Shown: positions 17,004 through 26,764, numbered from the stretch's first letter. The stretch is 64,000 nucleotides of DNA from Desulfovibrio sp. JY (GCA_021730285.1 CP082962.1:992001-1056000); one strand, 5' to 3'. Notes: generated by a model not told the origin, from the sequence alone. A program made the numbers and translations.

Positions 17004-17615
17004 CTATCCACGCAACTTCTTGGTGATCTCGGCGGTATGGCGGCCCTGGAACCGGGCGGCGTCCAGCTCGTTTTCCGTGGGCATGCGGGAACCGTCGCCG
17101 GCGGCGATGGTGGACGCGCCATAGGGCGTGCCGCCCGTGATCTCGTCCACGCGCATCTGCCCGGCGTAGGCATAGGGCAGGCCCACCACGATCATGCCCT
17201 GGTGGAGCAGCGTCTGGATAAACGACATCAGCGTGGTTTCCTGGCCGCCATGCTGGGTGGCGGTGGAACAGAACACGCCACCCGGCTTGCCGACCAGACC
17301 GCCGCGCATCCAGATCTGGCCCGTGGCGTCGAGAAACTGGCGCATCTGGCCGCACATATTGCCGAAACGGGTCGGCGTACCGAACATGATGGCGTCGGCC
17401 TGCTCCAACTCCTCCAGGGTGCACACCGGCACGGTGGACAGGGTTTTCTGGGCATCGACGGCGTGCATTTTCTCGATGACCTCGGCCGTCAAGGTTTCCG
17501 GCACCCGGCGCAACGTGGCCGTCACGCCCTCCACCTGATGCACGCCCTCGGCCACGGCCTGGGCCATGGCCGCCACGTGGCCGTACAATGAATAGTAAAC
17601 GATCAGCACGTTCAT
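17004..17615 (-). CDS. wrbA: NAD(P)H:quinone oxidoreductase, type IV flavoprotein
   Basis: 203 residues from the ATG at 17615; the frame stays open upstream but the extension is not family-like. The flavodoxin fold begins [16 protein letters not shown] (phosphate-binding loop for FMN), continues with [14 protein letters not shown] and [14 protein letters not shown], and ends [11 protein letters not shown], all WrbA signatures. It reduces quinones by two electrons and protects against quinone and oxygen stress in the cytoplasm, plausible for an anaerobe exposed to air. It is transcribed away from the ABC transporter across a 216-base gap in which I saw no confident promoter. Confidence 0.93.
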   Translation of the reverse strand: MNVLIVYYSLYGHVAAMAQAVAEGVHQVEGVTATLRRVPETLTAEVIEKMHAVDAQKTLSTVPVCTLEELEQADAIMFGTPTRFGNMCGQMRQFLDATGQIWMRGGLVGKPGGVFCSTATQHGGQETTLMSFIQTLLHQGMIVVGLPYAYAGQMRVDEITGGTPYGASTIAAGDGSRMPTENELDAARFQGRHTAEITKKLRG

Positions 17616-17831
17616 ACTGCAGTGCTCCGTTTGCGGGTTGATGACGGTCCATTTTCTACGTCGACCGACGGAAAAGGGCAAGGGATCGAAGCGCCCGCCG
17701 CGGGCCTTGCCGCCCACCCGGATTTGCCCTAAGGGTCGGGAACCGGGACGTTTCGCATTTTCGACAAGCCAACAGGCCGCATTCACGGGCTTTTTCAATC
17801 ACCTTCAGGCCCCGTCCCGGAACACCGGCTC

Positions 17832-20373
17832 ATGCAGACAGCACTGACCTGCCTTCGCGCCGTGGCCGACGCCTACGGCCTGCCCTTCGACGCGGCCGGC
17901 GCGGCGGACCGCTTTGGCCTTGGCGATGCCGAACCGGGCACGGACACCCTGCTGGCCATGGCCGCCTCGGTGGGGCTTCGCGCCTGGGCCGCCGCCATGG
18001 ACGTGGCGGAAATGGCCGCGCTGGCCCGGTTTCCCCTCATCGCCCGGCTGGGCAACGGCAATTCCGTGGTGGTGCTCGGCGTGCGCGAGGGTGAGGACGG
18101 GCCGCTCGTGCGCGTGGCCGATCCGCTGGCCCGCACGGCCGGCTCCTTCGAGGTGGACGCGGCGAGCTTCGACCGCAGCCACGGCGGCGAGGTGATCCTG
18201 GCCGAACCGCGCCTGGCCCAATCCGGGCTTCGCGGGCTGGCCATGATCGCCCGGCACCACGGCCTGGCCCTTTCCCATGACGGACTGGCCCATACCCATG
18301 GAGGCTCCGACGCCGAGCCCGATCCGCAGGCGCTTGTGGCCATCGCGGTCAAGGAAGGGCTCAAGGCCGAACTGCGCACCCTTTCCCCGGACGAATTTCT
18401 CGAACTCGGCGGCGCGTTTCCGCTCCTGGCTGTCCGGCGCGACGGGTCCATGGTGGTAGTAGCCGGCTGCCGGCGCGACGCCTCGGGACCCCTTGTGGAC
18501 GTGGTCGACCCGACCCGGCTGCCGGTTGCGCGCGAGGCCGTGCCGCTTGGCCGGTTCGCCGAGGACTTCGACGGCCGCGTCATCCTCGTCAAACGCCCCC
18601 ACAAGCTCACCGACGAAAACCAGCCCTTCGGCTTCGGCTGGTTCGTGCCGGAGATCCTGCGCCAGCGAAAGGAATTCACCGACGCGATCATCGCGGCGGT
18701 CATGCTCTACATCCTGGCCCTGGCCATGCCGATCTATTTCCAGATCGTCATCGACAAGGTGCTCACCCATCGGGGCATGGCCACGCTCCAGGTCTTAAGC
18801 TGCGGTATGCTGGCGGCGTTGGCTTTCGAGGCGGGCTTCACCTACCTGCGGGGCATTTTAGTGCTCCATGCGGCGGCGCGCATCGACGTGCGGGTGGCTT
18901 CGCGCACGTTTGCCAAACTCACCTCCCTGCCGCTGCGTTTTTTTCGGCCAAAGCCGGGTGGGCGTGCTCATCCAGCACATGCAGCAGGCCGACAAAATTC
19001 GGGAATTTCTAAGCGGCAAGCTGTTTTTCACCCTGCTCGACGGGCTGGCCCTGGTCGTCTTCATCCCGGTCCTTTTTTTCTACAGCGTGGAGCTGACCTT
19101 TCTGGTGCTGGGCTTAAGCATCGCCCTCGGCATCTTTCTGGCCGTTATCATCCCGGTGCTGCGCCGTCGGCTGCTGACGCTCTACAAGGCCGAGGGCGAG
19201 CGGCAATCGTTTCTAGTGGAGACGATCCGGGGCATGGAGACGGTCAAGGCGCTTTCCCTCGAACCCACACGGCGCCGGGGGTTCGAGGACGCGGCGGCCA
19301 GGGCCGTGGCCATGCGCTTCACCGTGGGGCGCATCGGCAACGCGGCCACGGCCGGGGTCGGGTTCCTGGAAAAAGTCATGATGCTGTGCATCCCCTGGAT
19401 CGGCGTCTACCTCGTTTTCGACGGCAGCCTGACGGTCGGGGCGCTCATCGCCTTCCAGATGCTGTCCGGCCGCGTCACCCAGCCGCTGGTGCAGATCGTT
19501 TCCCTGCTCCAGGAGTACCAGGAAAAGGGGCTGGCCGTGCGGATGCTGGCCGCCATCATGAACGAGCCGCCGGAGCGGACCGGCTCGGGCGAGGGCGTGC
19601 GGCCGCGCCTGGCCGGCGAGGTGGTGTTCGACGCTGTGACCTTCCGCTACGGCTTCGACGCCGCCGCTCCGGCCGCCCTGACCAATGTCAGCGTGCGCTT
19701 CCCGGCCGGGCGCATCATCGGCGTGGCCGGGCGCAGCGGCTCGGGCAAATCGACCCTGGCCCGGCTGATCCAGGGACTTTACGCGCCAAGCGAAGGCGGC
19801 ATCCGCCTGGACGGCCACGACATGCGCGAGCTCGATCTGGCCCACGCGCGCCGGCAGATCGGGGTGGTGCTCCAGGACAGCTTTCTTTTTACGGGCACGG
19901 TGCGCGACAACATCGCCATGGCCAAGTCGTCGGCCAGCATGGACGAGGTGGTCTGGGCGGCGCGGCTGTCCGGAGCCGAGGAATTCATCCGCAAGCTGCC
20001 GCGCGGCTACGACACCGAACTCGAGGAAAACGGCACCAACCTGTCCGGCGGCCAGAAGCAGCGACTGGCCATCGCCCGGGCGCTTTTGACCAACCCGCGC
20101 ATCCTGATCCTGGACGAGGCGACATCCGCCCTGGACGCGGAGTCGGAAGCCATCGTGCAGGACAACATGGCGCGCATCGGCCGCGACCGCACCACCATCG
20201 TCATCAGCCACCGGCTGTCGATGCTGGCCGGGGCGGACGCTATTTTGGTGCTCGACGCGGGCAAGGTGGCCGATTATGGAACCCACGGCGAGCTGCTTTC
20301 CCGGTGCGCCATCTACCGCGACCTGTGGAACAGCCAGAACCGGCATGTCATGCACATGCCCGCCACCAAATAA
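17832..20373 (+). pseudogene. Type I secretion ABC transporter (HlyB-like) with two C39-like domains, broken by a +1 frameshift
   Basis: The protein is read in two frames that join at seven Ts (18948-18954); six Ts would restore one product of about 846 residues. Before the break: a C39-peptidase-like domain (about 1-125), a second related one (about 135-255) and the first membrane helices (AVMLYILALAMPIYFQIVI). After it: SRVGVLIQHMQQAD, more helices, then an ATPase with GRSGSGKST, LSGGQKQRLAIARAL and LILDEATSALD. Neither C39-like domain keeps the catalytic Cys, as in the CLD domain of HlyB that holds substrate rather than cutting it. The usual single-domain length is about 710. No HlyD, TolC or RTX substrate gene lies nearby. 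Sequencing error, recent mutation or slippage on the T run are all possible. Confidence 0.8.
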
Positions 20374-20411
20374 CCCTTGACCCTTTTGAAAAGTTTTCGG
20401 GAGGGAGGGGC

Positions 20412-20453
20412 GCGGGGAGGGGACCCCTTTTTCAAAAGGGGTCCCCTCCCCGC
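20412..20453. repeat. Single stem-loop of the repeat family (copy E), terminator-like
   Basis: Perfect long stem GCGGGGAGGGGACCCC closed by a short A/T loop, with the family tail on its left side (AAAAGTTTTCGGGAGGG). It lies 38 bases after the ABC transporter stop and 31 bases before trmFO. Confidence 0.75.
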
Positions 20454-20483
20454 ATCCTTCCCCCCGCTCTCGGAGCCTTACTC

Positions 20484-21827
20484 ATGCCTATAGCCATCAT
20501 CGGCGGCGGACTGGCCGGGTGCGAGTGCGCGTTGGCGCTCGCCCGGGCCGGCGTCGCGTCCACGATTTTCGAATGCAAGCCGGCGCATTTTTCTCCGGCC
20601 CATGTGAGCCCCGGCCTGGCCGAGCTGGTCTGTTCCAATTCCCTGCGCTCCGACGAGCCGGTCACGGCGGTCGGGCTGCTCAAGGTCGAGATGGCGGCCC
20701 TCGGCAGCGCCGTGATCGAGGTGGCGCGCGAGACGGCCGTGCCGGCGGGCAAGGCGCTGGCCGTGGACCGGGAACACTTCTCGGCGGCCATGACCGCGCG
20801 CATCGAAAACGAGCCGCTTGTGACGCTCACGCGCCGCGAGATCATGAGCCTGTCCGATCCGGCCCTGGCCGGATTCGAGAAGGTGGTGGTCGCGGCCGGG
20901 CCCCTGGCCACGGACCGGCTGGCCACGAGCCTTTGCGAGACGATCGGCCAGGAGAGCCTGTATTTTTACGACGCCATCGCGCCGATCGTGACCACCGAAT
21001 CCGTGGACATGGAACAGGCGTTCTGGCAGTCGCGCTGGCAGGAGGGCGAAGGGGACTACTGCAACTGCCCCCTCGACGAGGCCCAGTACAAGGCGTTCGT
21101 GGCCGAGCTTGTGGCCGCGCGCAAGGTGCCGAGCCGCGAGTTCGAAAAGGAGCTGCATTTCGAGGGCTGCCTGCCCATCGAGGCCATGGCCGAGCGCGGC
21201 GAGCGCACCCTGGCCTTCGGCCCCATGAAGCCGATCGGGCTGACCGACCCGAAAACGGGCCGGCGACCCTATGCCGTGGTGCAGTTGCGCCCGGAAAACG
21301 TGGCCAAGAGCACCCTGAATCTGGTCGGGTTCCAGACCAAGCTGGTCTACGGCGAGCAGGAGCGGATCTTTCGCCTGATCCCGGCGCTCCATGCGGCCGA
21401 ATTCACCCGGCTCGGCAGCATCCACCGCAACACCTTCGTCAACGCGCCGCGCGTCTTGAACGACCGGCTGGAGCTGCTCGCCCGGCCGGGAACGTATCTG
21501 GCCGGCCAGATCACGGGGGTGGAGGGCTATGTGGAGTCGGCGGCCTGCGGCCTGTGGCTTGGGGTGCAGCTTGGGGCGCGGCTCGGCCGGGGCGTGGAGA
21601 TTTCGCCGCCGCCGGTGGTGACGGCGCTTGGGGCGCTTCTCGGGCATCTGCGCACGCCGGTCAAAAAATTCCAGCCGAGCAACGTCAATTTCGGGCTCAC
21701 GCCGCCGCTCGAGGAGCGCATGAAGAAGGCGAATCGGAAGCTGGCCTATCCCCAGCGGGCCGGGGAGGCGTGGGAGCAGTGGCGTGAGCGTTTTTCTTCA
21801 ATTTATTCTGACCTCCAAATTTTATAG
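20484..21827 (+). CDS. trmFO: Methylenetetrahydrofolate-tRNA-(uracil-5-)-methyltransferase
   Basis: 447 residues from the ATG at 20484. The frame is open far upstream into the transporter, but that part is the transporter's other frame. FAD-binding IIGGGLAGCECALALA at 4-19, then LVCSNSLRSDEP, EGCLPIEAMAERG, the FGPMKPIGL motif, VQLRPEN, GFQTKL and the C-terminal HLRTPVKKFQPSNVNFGL block, all TrmFO hallmarks. It makes ribothymidine at position 54 of tRNAs using 5,10-methylene-THF and FADH2. The last dozen residues (FSSIYSDLQIL) lie in AT-rich DNA unlike the rest of the gene, so the native C-terminus may have been replaced when the adjacent island inserted. Confidence 0.93.
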   Translation: MPIAIIGGGLAGCECALALARAGVASTIFECKPAHFSPAHVSPGLAELVCSNSLRSDEPVTAVGLLKVEMAALGSAVIEVARETAVPAGKALAVDREHFSAAMTARIENEPLVTLTRREIMSLSDPALAGFEKVVVAAGPLATDRLATSLCETIGQESLYFYDAIAPIVTTESVDMEQAFWQSRWQEGEGDYCNCPLDEAQYKAFVAELVAARKVPSREFEKELHFEGCLPIEAMAERGERTLAFGPMKPIGLTDPKTGRRPYAVVQLRPENVAKSTLNLVGFQTKLVYGEQERIFRLIPALHAAEFTRLGSIHRNTFVNAPRVLNDRLELLARPGTYLAGQITGVEGYVESAACGLWLGVQLGARLGRGVEISPPPVVTALGALLGHLRTPVKKFQPSNVNFGLTPPLEERMKKANRKLAYPQRAGEAWEQWRERFSSIYSDLQIL

Positions 21828-22040
21828 GCAACACAATTGACAAAGACTGATATTCCGGCCAACATTGCGCCAAATAAATATGTTAATGCCGTTGAAATTT
21901 AAAAACAAAACGTTTCTGCCAAGTTATACTAGTACAATTTAATATAGAATGTAGTGTTTGCTGACACCATAGCAACAGCTTAGATCCGGCTATTTACAAT
22001 GCCACTCTAAACGCGAATAATTCATAATAGGATAAACGCC

Positions 22041-22610
22041 ATGGCTTATCGAAACGGGAATTATTCAGCTTTTTATGTTTCCGAACCATTTAATGAAAGC
22101 AACCTCAACGCGCATGCGACAAAGGATTTTGTATATTACAACTTATTGCGAGCGTGGAAAGCCAACGACGATTCCTTCCCTTTTATCGACTCACACAACA
22201 AGACGTATAGCGTACGAGACAGTAGTGACTGGGAAAAAACTTTAAAGCCACGGATACACGAACGCTTAAAAAACTCCAAAAATATTATTCTATTCCTAAG
22301 CTCGTTTACAAAAAACAGCCGCGCCCTACGAGAAGAGCTTGCCTTTGGAATTAGCACATGCGGACTACCTGTAATAGTTGTCTATCCTGAATACAAAGAA
22401 AAAAGTGACATCGCAGATTATCATTCAGGGGCAATAAAAAAGGATGTCATGGACCTATGGGAAGTACTCCCAGCCTTTCGAGATACAATGAACAGTATTC
22501 CAACACTCCATGTCCCGTATCAAAAAGAACTAATAATGAGTGCCCTAAATGATCCAGCCTTTGTGGTCAATGAAAAATGTGCGGCCGGCACCTATTTTTA
22601 CAAAAAATAA
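22041..22610 (+). CDS. thsB: Thoeris ThsB-type TIR protein (signal-producing sensor)
   Basis: 189 residues, a single TIR-like domain. It opens NYSAFYVSEPF, with the core strand NIILFLSSFTKNSRALREE (residues 81-99) and GLPVIVVYPEY (108-118). The Glu pair at 98-99 sits where TIR NADases carry their catalytic Glu. In Thoeris, ThsB senses infection and makes a nucleotide signal from NAD+; in systems with macro-domain effectors the signal reported is histidine-ADP-ribose. thsA starts 21 bases downstream in the same direction. Codon use is AT-rich and foreign to the region. The TIR call is strong; assignment to Thoeris rests mainly on the partner gene. Confidence 0.85.
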   Translation: MAYRNGNYSAFYVSEPFNESNLNAHATKDFVYYNLLRAWKANDDSFPFIDSHNKTYSVRDSSDWEKTLKPRIHERLKNSKNIILFLSSFTKNSRALREELAFGISTCGLPVIVVYPEYKEKSDIADYHSGAIKKDVMDLWEVLPAFRDTMNSIPTLHVPYQKELIMSALNDPAFVVNEKCAAGTYFYKK

Positions 22611-22631
22611 ACACTCTATTCCGAATTTATT

Positions 22632-23483
22632 ATGAAGTATTTTTTCAATACTATTCTTAGCAAAACCTACTGGCAATATTTACTACTCTCAAGAACAGGA
22701 ATCGAATTAATTCTTTCAATCTTTGGAGGTCTTTACTTATTTGTAGAAGCGCTCGATTTTTTTAAGATATATTCAAGAGATAAATACGCACCATACGCAT
22801 TCATAATCATCCTCTTAACTTCTATTATTGGTTCCATTTTACTTAGAAGGCCAATCAACTCAATCTCCGTCCAAATTCCAAATCTTGACATTATTATTGA
22901 AGTAAAAATTGCAAATTTATTTGATAGTTGCGGTGCTATCATGATAAGCACCAACACAAAATTTGAAGCCGATGTAGCGGGTGGGAAAATAGACCCCCAC
23001 AGCCTACAGGGGCAATTTACCGCTATGTATTTTACAGGAAATCAAACAGGGTTAATCGAGAAAATTAATTCTGCCCTTAAAAAATTCAACAGTCCGGCCC
23101 CGTTTCCTATGGGAACAACCATCCCAATTAATACTCATGGGAGGACATTTTATTTTACTGCCATGTCCAGCTTAAACGCACAAGGCAATGCAGAAACAAC
23201 CATTGACGATCTTATATTATCACTAGAAGGTCTTTGGCAATACATAAAAGATGCAGGTGACCTACAAGAGCTTGCTATTCCAGTCATTGGAACGGGCAGA
23301 GGCCGTCTAAAACAATCAAGAAAAAAAGTTATCGCCATCATAGCAGAATCTTTTATGAAAGCTTCGGAACAAAAGAAGTTCACCGACAAACTTACAATTG
23401 TAATTTGGCCAAAAGATGCACATAATTTTGGGGTCAATTTATACGATATAAAAGACAACCTTCGTCAAATATTATATTCATAG
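22632..23483 (+). CDS. thsA: Thoeris ThsA-type effector, two membrane helices plus macro domain
   Basis: 283 residues. TM helices at about 23-43 and 54-71 form an N-terminal hairpin, then a soluble domain from about 85 to the end that reads as the ThsA macro domain (DUF6430 type): SCGAIMISTNTKFEAD near residues 99-113, LQGQFTAMYF, and PVIGTGRGRL at about 215-225, the phosphate-binding loop. In type II Thoeris the macro domain binds the TIR-made ADP-ribose derivative and the membrane part then kills or arrests the cell. No SIR2 domain is present, unlike type I ThsA. It ends the two-gene unit; no further gene precedes the convergent transporter. Confidence 0.85.
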   Translation: MKYFFNTILSKTYWQYLLLSRTGIELILSIFGGLYLFVEALDFFKIYSRDKYAPYAFIIILLTSIIGSILLRRPINSISVQIPNLDIIIEVKIANLFDSCGAIMISTNTKFEADVAGGKIDPHSLQGQFTAMYFTGNQTGLIEKINSALKKFNSPAPFPMGTTIPINTHGRTFYFTAMSSLNAQGNAETTIDDLILSLEGLWQYIKDAGDLQELAIPVIGTGRGRLKQSRKKVIAIIAESFMKASEQKKFTDKLTIVIWPKDAHNFGVNLYDIKDNLRQILYS

Positions 23484-23674
23484 CGCTCCACTAGCACTAA
23501 ATCCTCTCACCAAGGCATCCTCACATTTCATTAAAACGTATCGCACCCACTTAACATATCCAGCCAATAATTCTGCACAATATAGATTAACAACATCTAT
23601 ACGACCCACTCAAGCTGAACATTTTCAATCACAAACTTAATAATCCCCATTAGCTTTACGGCAAAACAGTACTA

Positions 23675-24556
23675 CTACGCTATATTCTTGTATCTTTGCA
23701 TCCCTAACCCGACCAAAATCAGCACCAGCCCGACGAGAGTGGACGGCAAAATCTCCTCGCCCACGAAGAAATGGATGAGAATCAGCGAGCAAAAGGGCGA
23801 GAGAAAAATAAGGTTGGCCACCCGGGCGGCGTTGGCGGCGCATTTGAGCGCCGTGAGCCACGTCACAAAAGCCAGCCCCATCTCGAAAACGCCCACGTAG
23901 GCCGCGCCGCCAAGCCCGGCCAGCGATCCCGGAAACGGATCGGAAAAACACAAAACAGCCAGAAGCGTCAGCGGCAGGCTGCACAGGAAATTGGCGAGCA
24001 GCCCCACCACCGGGTCCCGGTCGTCCCTGGTCCCGGCGATCCAATAGAGCGCCCAGATGACCGTGGAGGCGAGCGCCAGGACCACCCCGGAGGGGCTGGC
24101 GAAACGCATTCCCAGAATGTCGCCGTGGGTGGAGATGACCACCACGCCGCTGTAGCTCACCACCAGCGCCAGCAGATCCCGGCCCCGCAGCTTCTGGCCA
24201 AGCAGCGGCACGGCCAGAAGCGACAGCGTGATGGCCCAGGTGTAGTTGAGCGGCTGGGCCTCCTGGGCCGGCAGCAGGTCATAGGCGGCGAAAAGAATCG
24301 TATAATAGAGAAAGGGATTGAGCGCCCCCAGGGCGAAGGACCGCCGCCACTGGGCCCGCGAAAGCCGCGCAAGCCCCCCGAGACGCCCCTGGACGGCCAG
24401 GGTCGCGGCCAGGACCAAGCAGGAGGACAGGCTGGCGTAAAGCAGCAGTTGCAGCGGGTCGAGGTGGGCCAGGGACAGCTTGAAGGCCGTGGCCACCGTG
24501 GACCACATGGCGACCGTGGCCAGGCCGTATCGGGTGGCTTTTTTCTGATCGGGCAT
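23675..24556 (-). CDS. EamA/DMT-family membrane transporter
   Basis: 293 residues from the ATG at 24556 (AAGGACAAGG before it). Ten hydrophobic segments in two EamA halves: the first includes GLATVAMWSTVATAF and LNPFLYYTILFAAY, the second VVLALASTVIWALYWIAG and LIFLSPFCSLILIHFFVGEE, followed by the charged RYKNIA end. The family exports amino acids, metabolites or drugs across the inner membrane; substrate cannot be read from sequence. Its 3' end borders the AT-rich island, and its last codons are themselves AT-rich. Transcribed toward thsA. Confidence 0.82.
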   Translation of the reverse strand: MPDQKKATRYGLATVAMWSTVATAFKLSLAHLDPLQLLLYASLSSCLVLAATLAVQGRLGGLARLSRAQWRRSFALGALNPFLYYTILFAAYDLLPAQEAQPLNYTWAITLSLLAVPLLGQKLRGRDLLALVVSYSGVVVISTHGDILGMRFASPSGVVLALASTVIWALYWIAGTRDDRDPVVGLLANFLCSLPLTLLAVLCFSDPFPGSLAGLGGAAYVGVFEMGLAFVTWLTALKCAANAARVANLIFLSPFCSLILIHFFVGEEILPSTLVGLVLILVGLGMQRYKNIA

Positions 24557-24706
24557 GCCTTGTCCTTTGTCCGCGCAGGGTACGGGTGTCGCGGCCGCGG
24601 TCGGGAAAGACGCTTTTTTTTGACGCCAACAGGCTGAAATGAATATTTTTCGAGTGAGCCATAGCAAGGCCGGCCGGGAAAACCAAGGTCTTTCCGACCA
24701 CTACAG

Positions 24707-24734
24707 TTGACAATTCTCCCAAAGCCCGTATTTT
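24707..24734 (+). promoter_or_regulatory. Candidate promoter for the DEAD-box helicase
   Basis: TTGACA (24707-24712), 16 bases, TATTTT (24729-24734). Transcription from here would give a leader of about 215 bases before the helicase start, in line with the long leaders of cold-induced RNA helicase genes. The rest of the 24557-24954 gap shows no other feature I can support. Confidence 0.35.
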
Positions 24735-24954
24735 GAGGTGTTGGCGTTAGCCGGCCTAGAGGTGATGTCCCTGACGACGTGGAGAACGCTGCAAGCCCGT
24801 CGCCCCATTTTCCGGACGCTCCCCCCGGCCGCCCCCGCCACTTGCCCCGATCTTCCGATCCAGACGCGGCCCGCAGCCCCCGTTTCTCGATTCCATGATC
24901 GCCGCCGCGCGACATTCTCGGCGTGGCTACACGTTATTGCCAAAGGATATCCTT

Positions 24955-26394
24955 TTGAGCTTCGACTCTTTTTGCCTGCACCCGACGCTTTGCGCCAACA
25001 TCGCCCGCATAGGTTACGAAACCCCGACCCCCATCCAGACCGAAGCCATTCCCCACGTGGCCGCCGGTCGTGACCTCATGGGCCTGGCGCAGACCGGCAC
25101 CGGCAAGACCGCTGCCTTCCTGCTGCCCATCATCCACCGGCTCATGACCACCAAGCCGGAAAAACGGGGCGTGCGCGCGCTCATCCTCGCCCCCACCCGC
25201 GAGCTGGCCGAACAGATCTACCGCGCCGGCGTCGACCTCGGCCGGGGCACCCGCCTGCGCGCTGCCGTCATCTACGGCGGCGTGGGCATGTTCCCCCAGG
25301 TCCGCGCCCTGCGCCAGGGCCTGGACCTCGTGGTGGCCTGCCCCGGACGCCTGCTCGACCATATGAACCAGGGCAACGTCCGCTTCGACGCCCTGGAAAC
25401 CCTCGTCCTCGACGAAGCCGACCACATGTTCGACATGGGCTTTCTGCCCGACCTGCGACGCATCCTGGCCGCGGTGCCGGAAAAGCGGCAGACCCTGCTC
25501 TTTTCGGCCACCATGCCCGCGGCCATCGCCGGACTGGCCGGCGAGACCCTGACCGACCCGGTCACCGTGCGCATCGGCCACCTGGCCCCGCTCTCCACGG
25601 TGGAGCACGCCATCTACCCCGTGTCCTCCGCCCAGAAGACGCCGCTTTTGCTCCATCTGCTCGGCCAGGCCGGCAAGGAGTCGGTGATCGTCTTCACCCG
25701 CACCAAGCACCGGGCCAAAAACCTGGCCCAGCAGCTGTGCCGCGCCGGACACAAGGCCACCTGCCTCCAGGGGAACCTGTCCCAGCGCCAGCGCCAGATC
25801 GCCATGGACGGCTTCCGCCGCGGCACCTTCCAGGTGCTCGTGGCCACGGACATCGCCGCCCGGGGCATCGACGTGTCCCAGGTGTCCCACGTGGTCAACT
25901 ACGACATCCCGGACACCCCCGAGGCCTATACCCACCGCATCGGCCGCACCGGCCGCGCCGAACGCGACGGACAGGCCCACACCTTCGTCACCGGCGAGGA
26001 CATGAGCATGGTGCGCGCCATCGAGCGCCACATGAAAAAGCCCCTGCCCCGGCGCTCGGTGGAAGGCTTCGAGCCCGATCCCAATGAGTTTCGCCGTCCG
26101 TCCGCGCCCGCGCGCTCGCCCTACCGGGGCCGCCAGGGCGGTTTCGGCGGCGCGTCCCGCTATGCCGGCTCGGGTCCCCGCCGCCAGGGCGACGGCCCCC
26201 GCTCCGATCGCCGCACGGATGGACGCGGCAACACCGAACGTCCCCGCGACGACCGCCCGCGTGCCGCCCAGCCGCGTCAGGGCGCAAGCGGCGGCCAGCC
26301 TCGTTTCAACTACGACGCGCCGGCCACTGACGCCCCGCGTCAGGGCGACCACCGCCCCCGCCGCCACGTCCAGGCCGACGCCACGGCGGCGTAG
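24955..26394 (+). CDS. DEAD-box RNA helicase (RhlE/CsdA type)
   Basis: About 479 residues from a TTG start at 24955 preceded by AAAGGA; an ATG at 24895 adds 20 residues with no family match. Motifs in order: Q motif YETPTPIQ, motif I AQTGTGKT, Ia PTRELAEQ, II DEAD, III SAT, IV VIVFTRTK, V ATDIAARGID, VI HRIGRTGR. The core ends near residue 375. The last ~100 residues are an Arg/Gly/Pro-rich tail (SPYRGRQGGFGG, RRQGDGPRSDRR) for RNA binding. It unwinds short RNA duplexes in ribosome assembly or mRNA decay and is often cold-induced. Confidence 0.92.
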   Translation: MSFDSFCLHPTLCANIARIGYETPTPIQTEAIPHVAAGRDLMGLAQTGTGKTAAFLLPIIHRLMTTKPEKRGVRALILAPTRELAEQIYRAGVDLGRGTRLRAAVIYGGVGMFPQVRALRQGLDLVVACPGRLLDHMNQGNVRFDALETLVLDEADHMFDMGFLPDLRRILAAVPEKRQTLLFSATMPAAIAGLAGETLTDPVTVRIGHLAPLSTVEHAIYPVSSAQKTPLLLHLLGQAGKESVIVFTRTKHRAKNLAQQLCRAGHKATCLQGNLSQRQRQIAMDGFRRGTFQVLVATDIAARGIDVSQVSHVVNYDIPDTPEAYTHRIGRTGRAERDGQAHTFVTGEDMSMVRAIERHMKKPLPRRSVEGFEPDPNEFRRPSAPARSPYRGRQGGFGGASRYAGSGPRRQGDGPRSDRRTDGRGNTERPRDDRPRAAQPRQGASGGQPRFNYDAPATDAPRQGDHRPRRHVQADATAA

Positions 26395-26421
26395 GCAGGA
26401 GGGAGCCGGCGCCTCCGGCGG

Positions 26422-26457
26422 CCAGGGGGAAACTTTTTGAAAAAAGTTTCCCCCTGG
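26422..26457. repeat. Single stem-loop of the repeat family (copy F), terminator-like
   Basis: Stem CCAGGGGGAAACTTTTT with its complement, followed by the family tail (GACCCCCTTCAAAAACTTTT). It lies 28 bases after the helicase stop and probably ends its transcript. Confidence 0.75.
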
Positions 26458-26629
26458 ACCCCCTTCAAAAACTTTTCAAGGGGGGTAAGGGGAATTCCTT
26501 CGTTCTGTTGGAACAAGGACAAACGCCCTTATCGAGCCGGAAAGGACTTTCGCCATGGGCCGCGTGCCCGTAGAATGGGGAGTTGTTCCGGAGAGGAAAA
26601 ACTTCCGCCGCTATGGGCCGGGTGACCTG

Positions 26630-26709
26630 GGCCGGGGGGAAGGGGAGCGGACGCGAAGGCGTATTCTTCAAATATGCGCCGCGCGCGGCCGCTCCCCTTC
26701 CCCCCGGCC
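26630..26709. repeat. Perfect 21-bp inverted repeat with 38-base loop
   Basis: The arms at 26630-26650 and 26689-26709 are exact complements, beginning GGCCGGGGGG and ending AGCGG. The loop contains a smaller stem, GGCGTAT against ATATGCGCC. A long stable hairpin of this kind may be a mobile palindromic repeat or part of a structured RNA. Confidence 0.75.
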
Positions 26710-26764
26710 GACTCCCAAATCCGCTCGAAAAAATCTCGAGCTGCGCGTGCAACAAGCGATTACA

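Larger units (their letters stand above)
21785..23700. mobile_element. AT-rich island carrying a two-gene Thoeris-type defence system
   Basis: Base composition drops abruptly within the last codons of trmFO and rises again inside the 3' end of the EamA gene. The block uses AT-rich codons (AAA, ATT, TTA) unlike every neighbour. It holds thsB and thsA, about 210 bases of leader and about 190 bases of trailing non-coding DNA. I found no integrase, transposase, tRNA or terminal repeats. The edges are estimated by eye from composition. Confidence 0.7.

Noticed and set aside
17832-21827. One long protein joining the transporter and TrmFO
   Set aside because: Past the T run the middle part is an out-of-frame reading of the transporter; trmFO has its own start at 20484.
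21828-22040. Promoter for the Thoeris genes (TTGACA at 21837-21842, TATACT at 21925-21930)
   Set aside because: The boxes are not at a workable spacing from each other, so I could not place a promoter.
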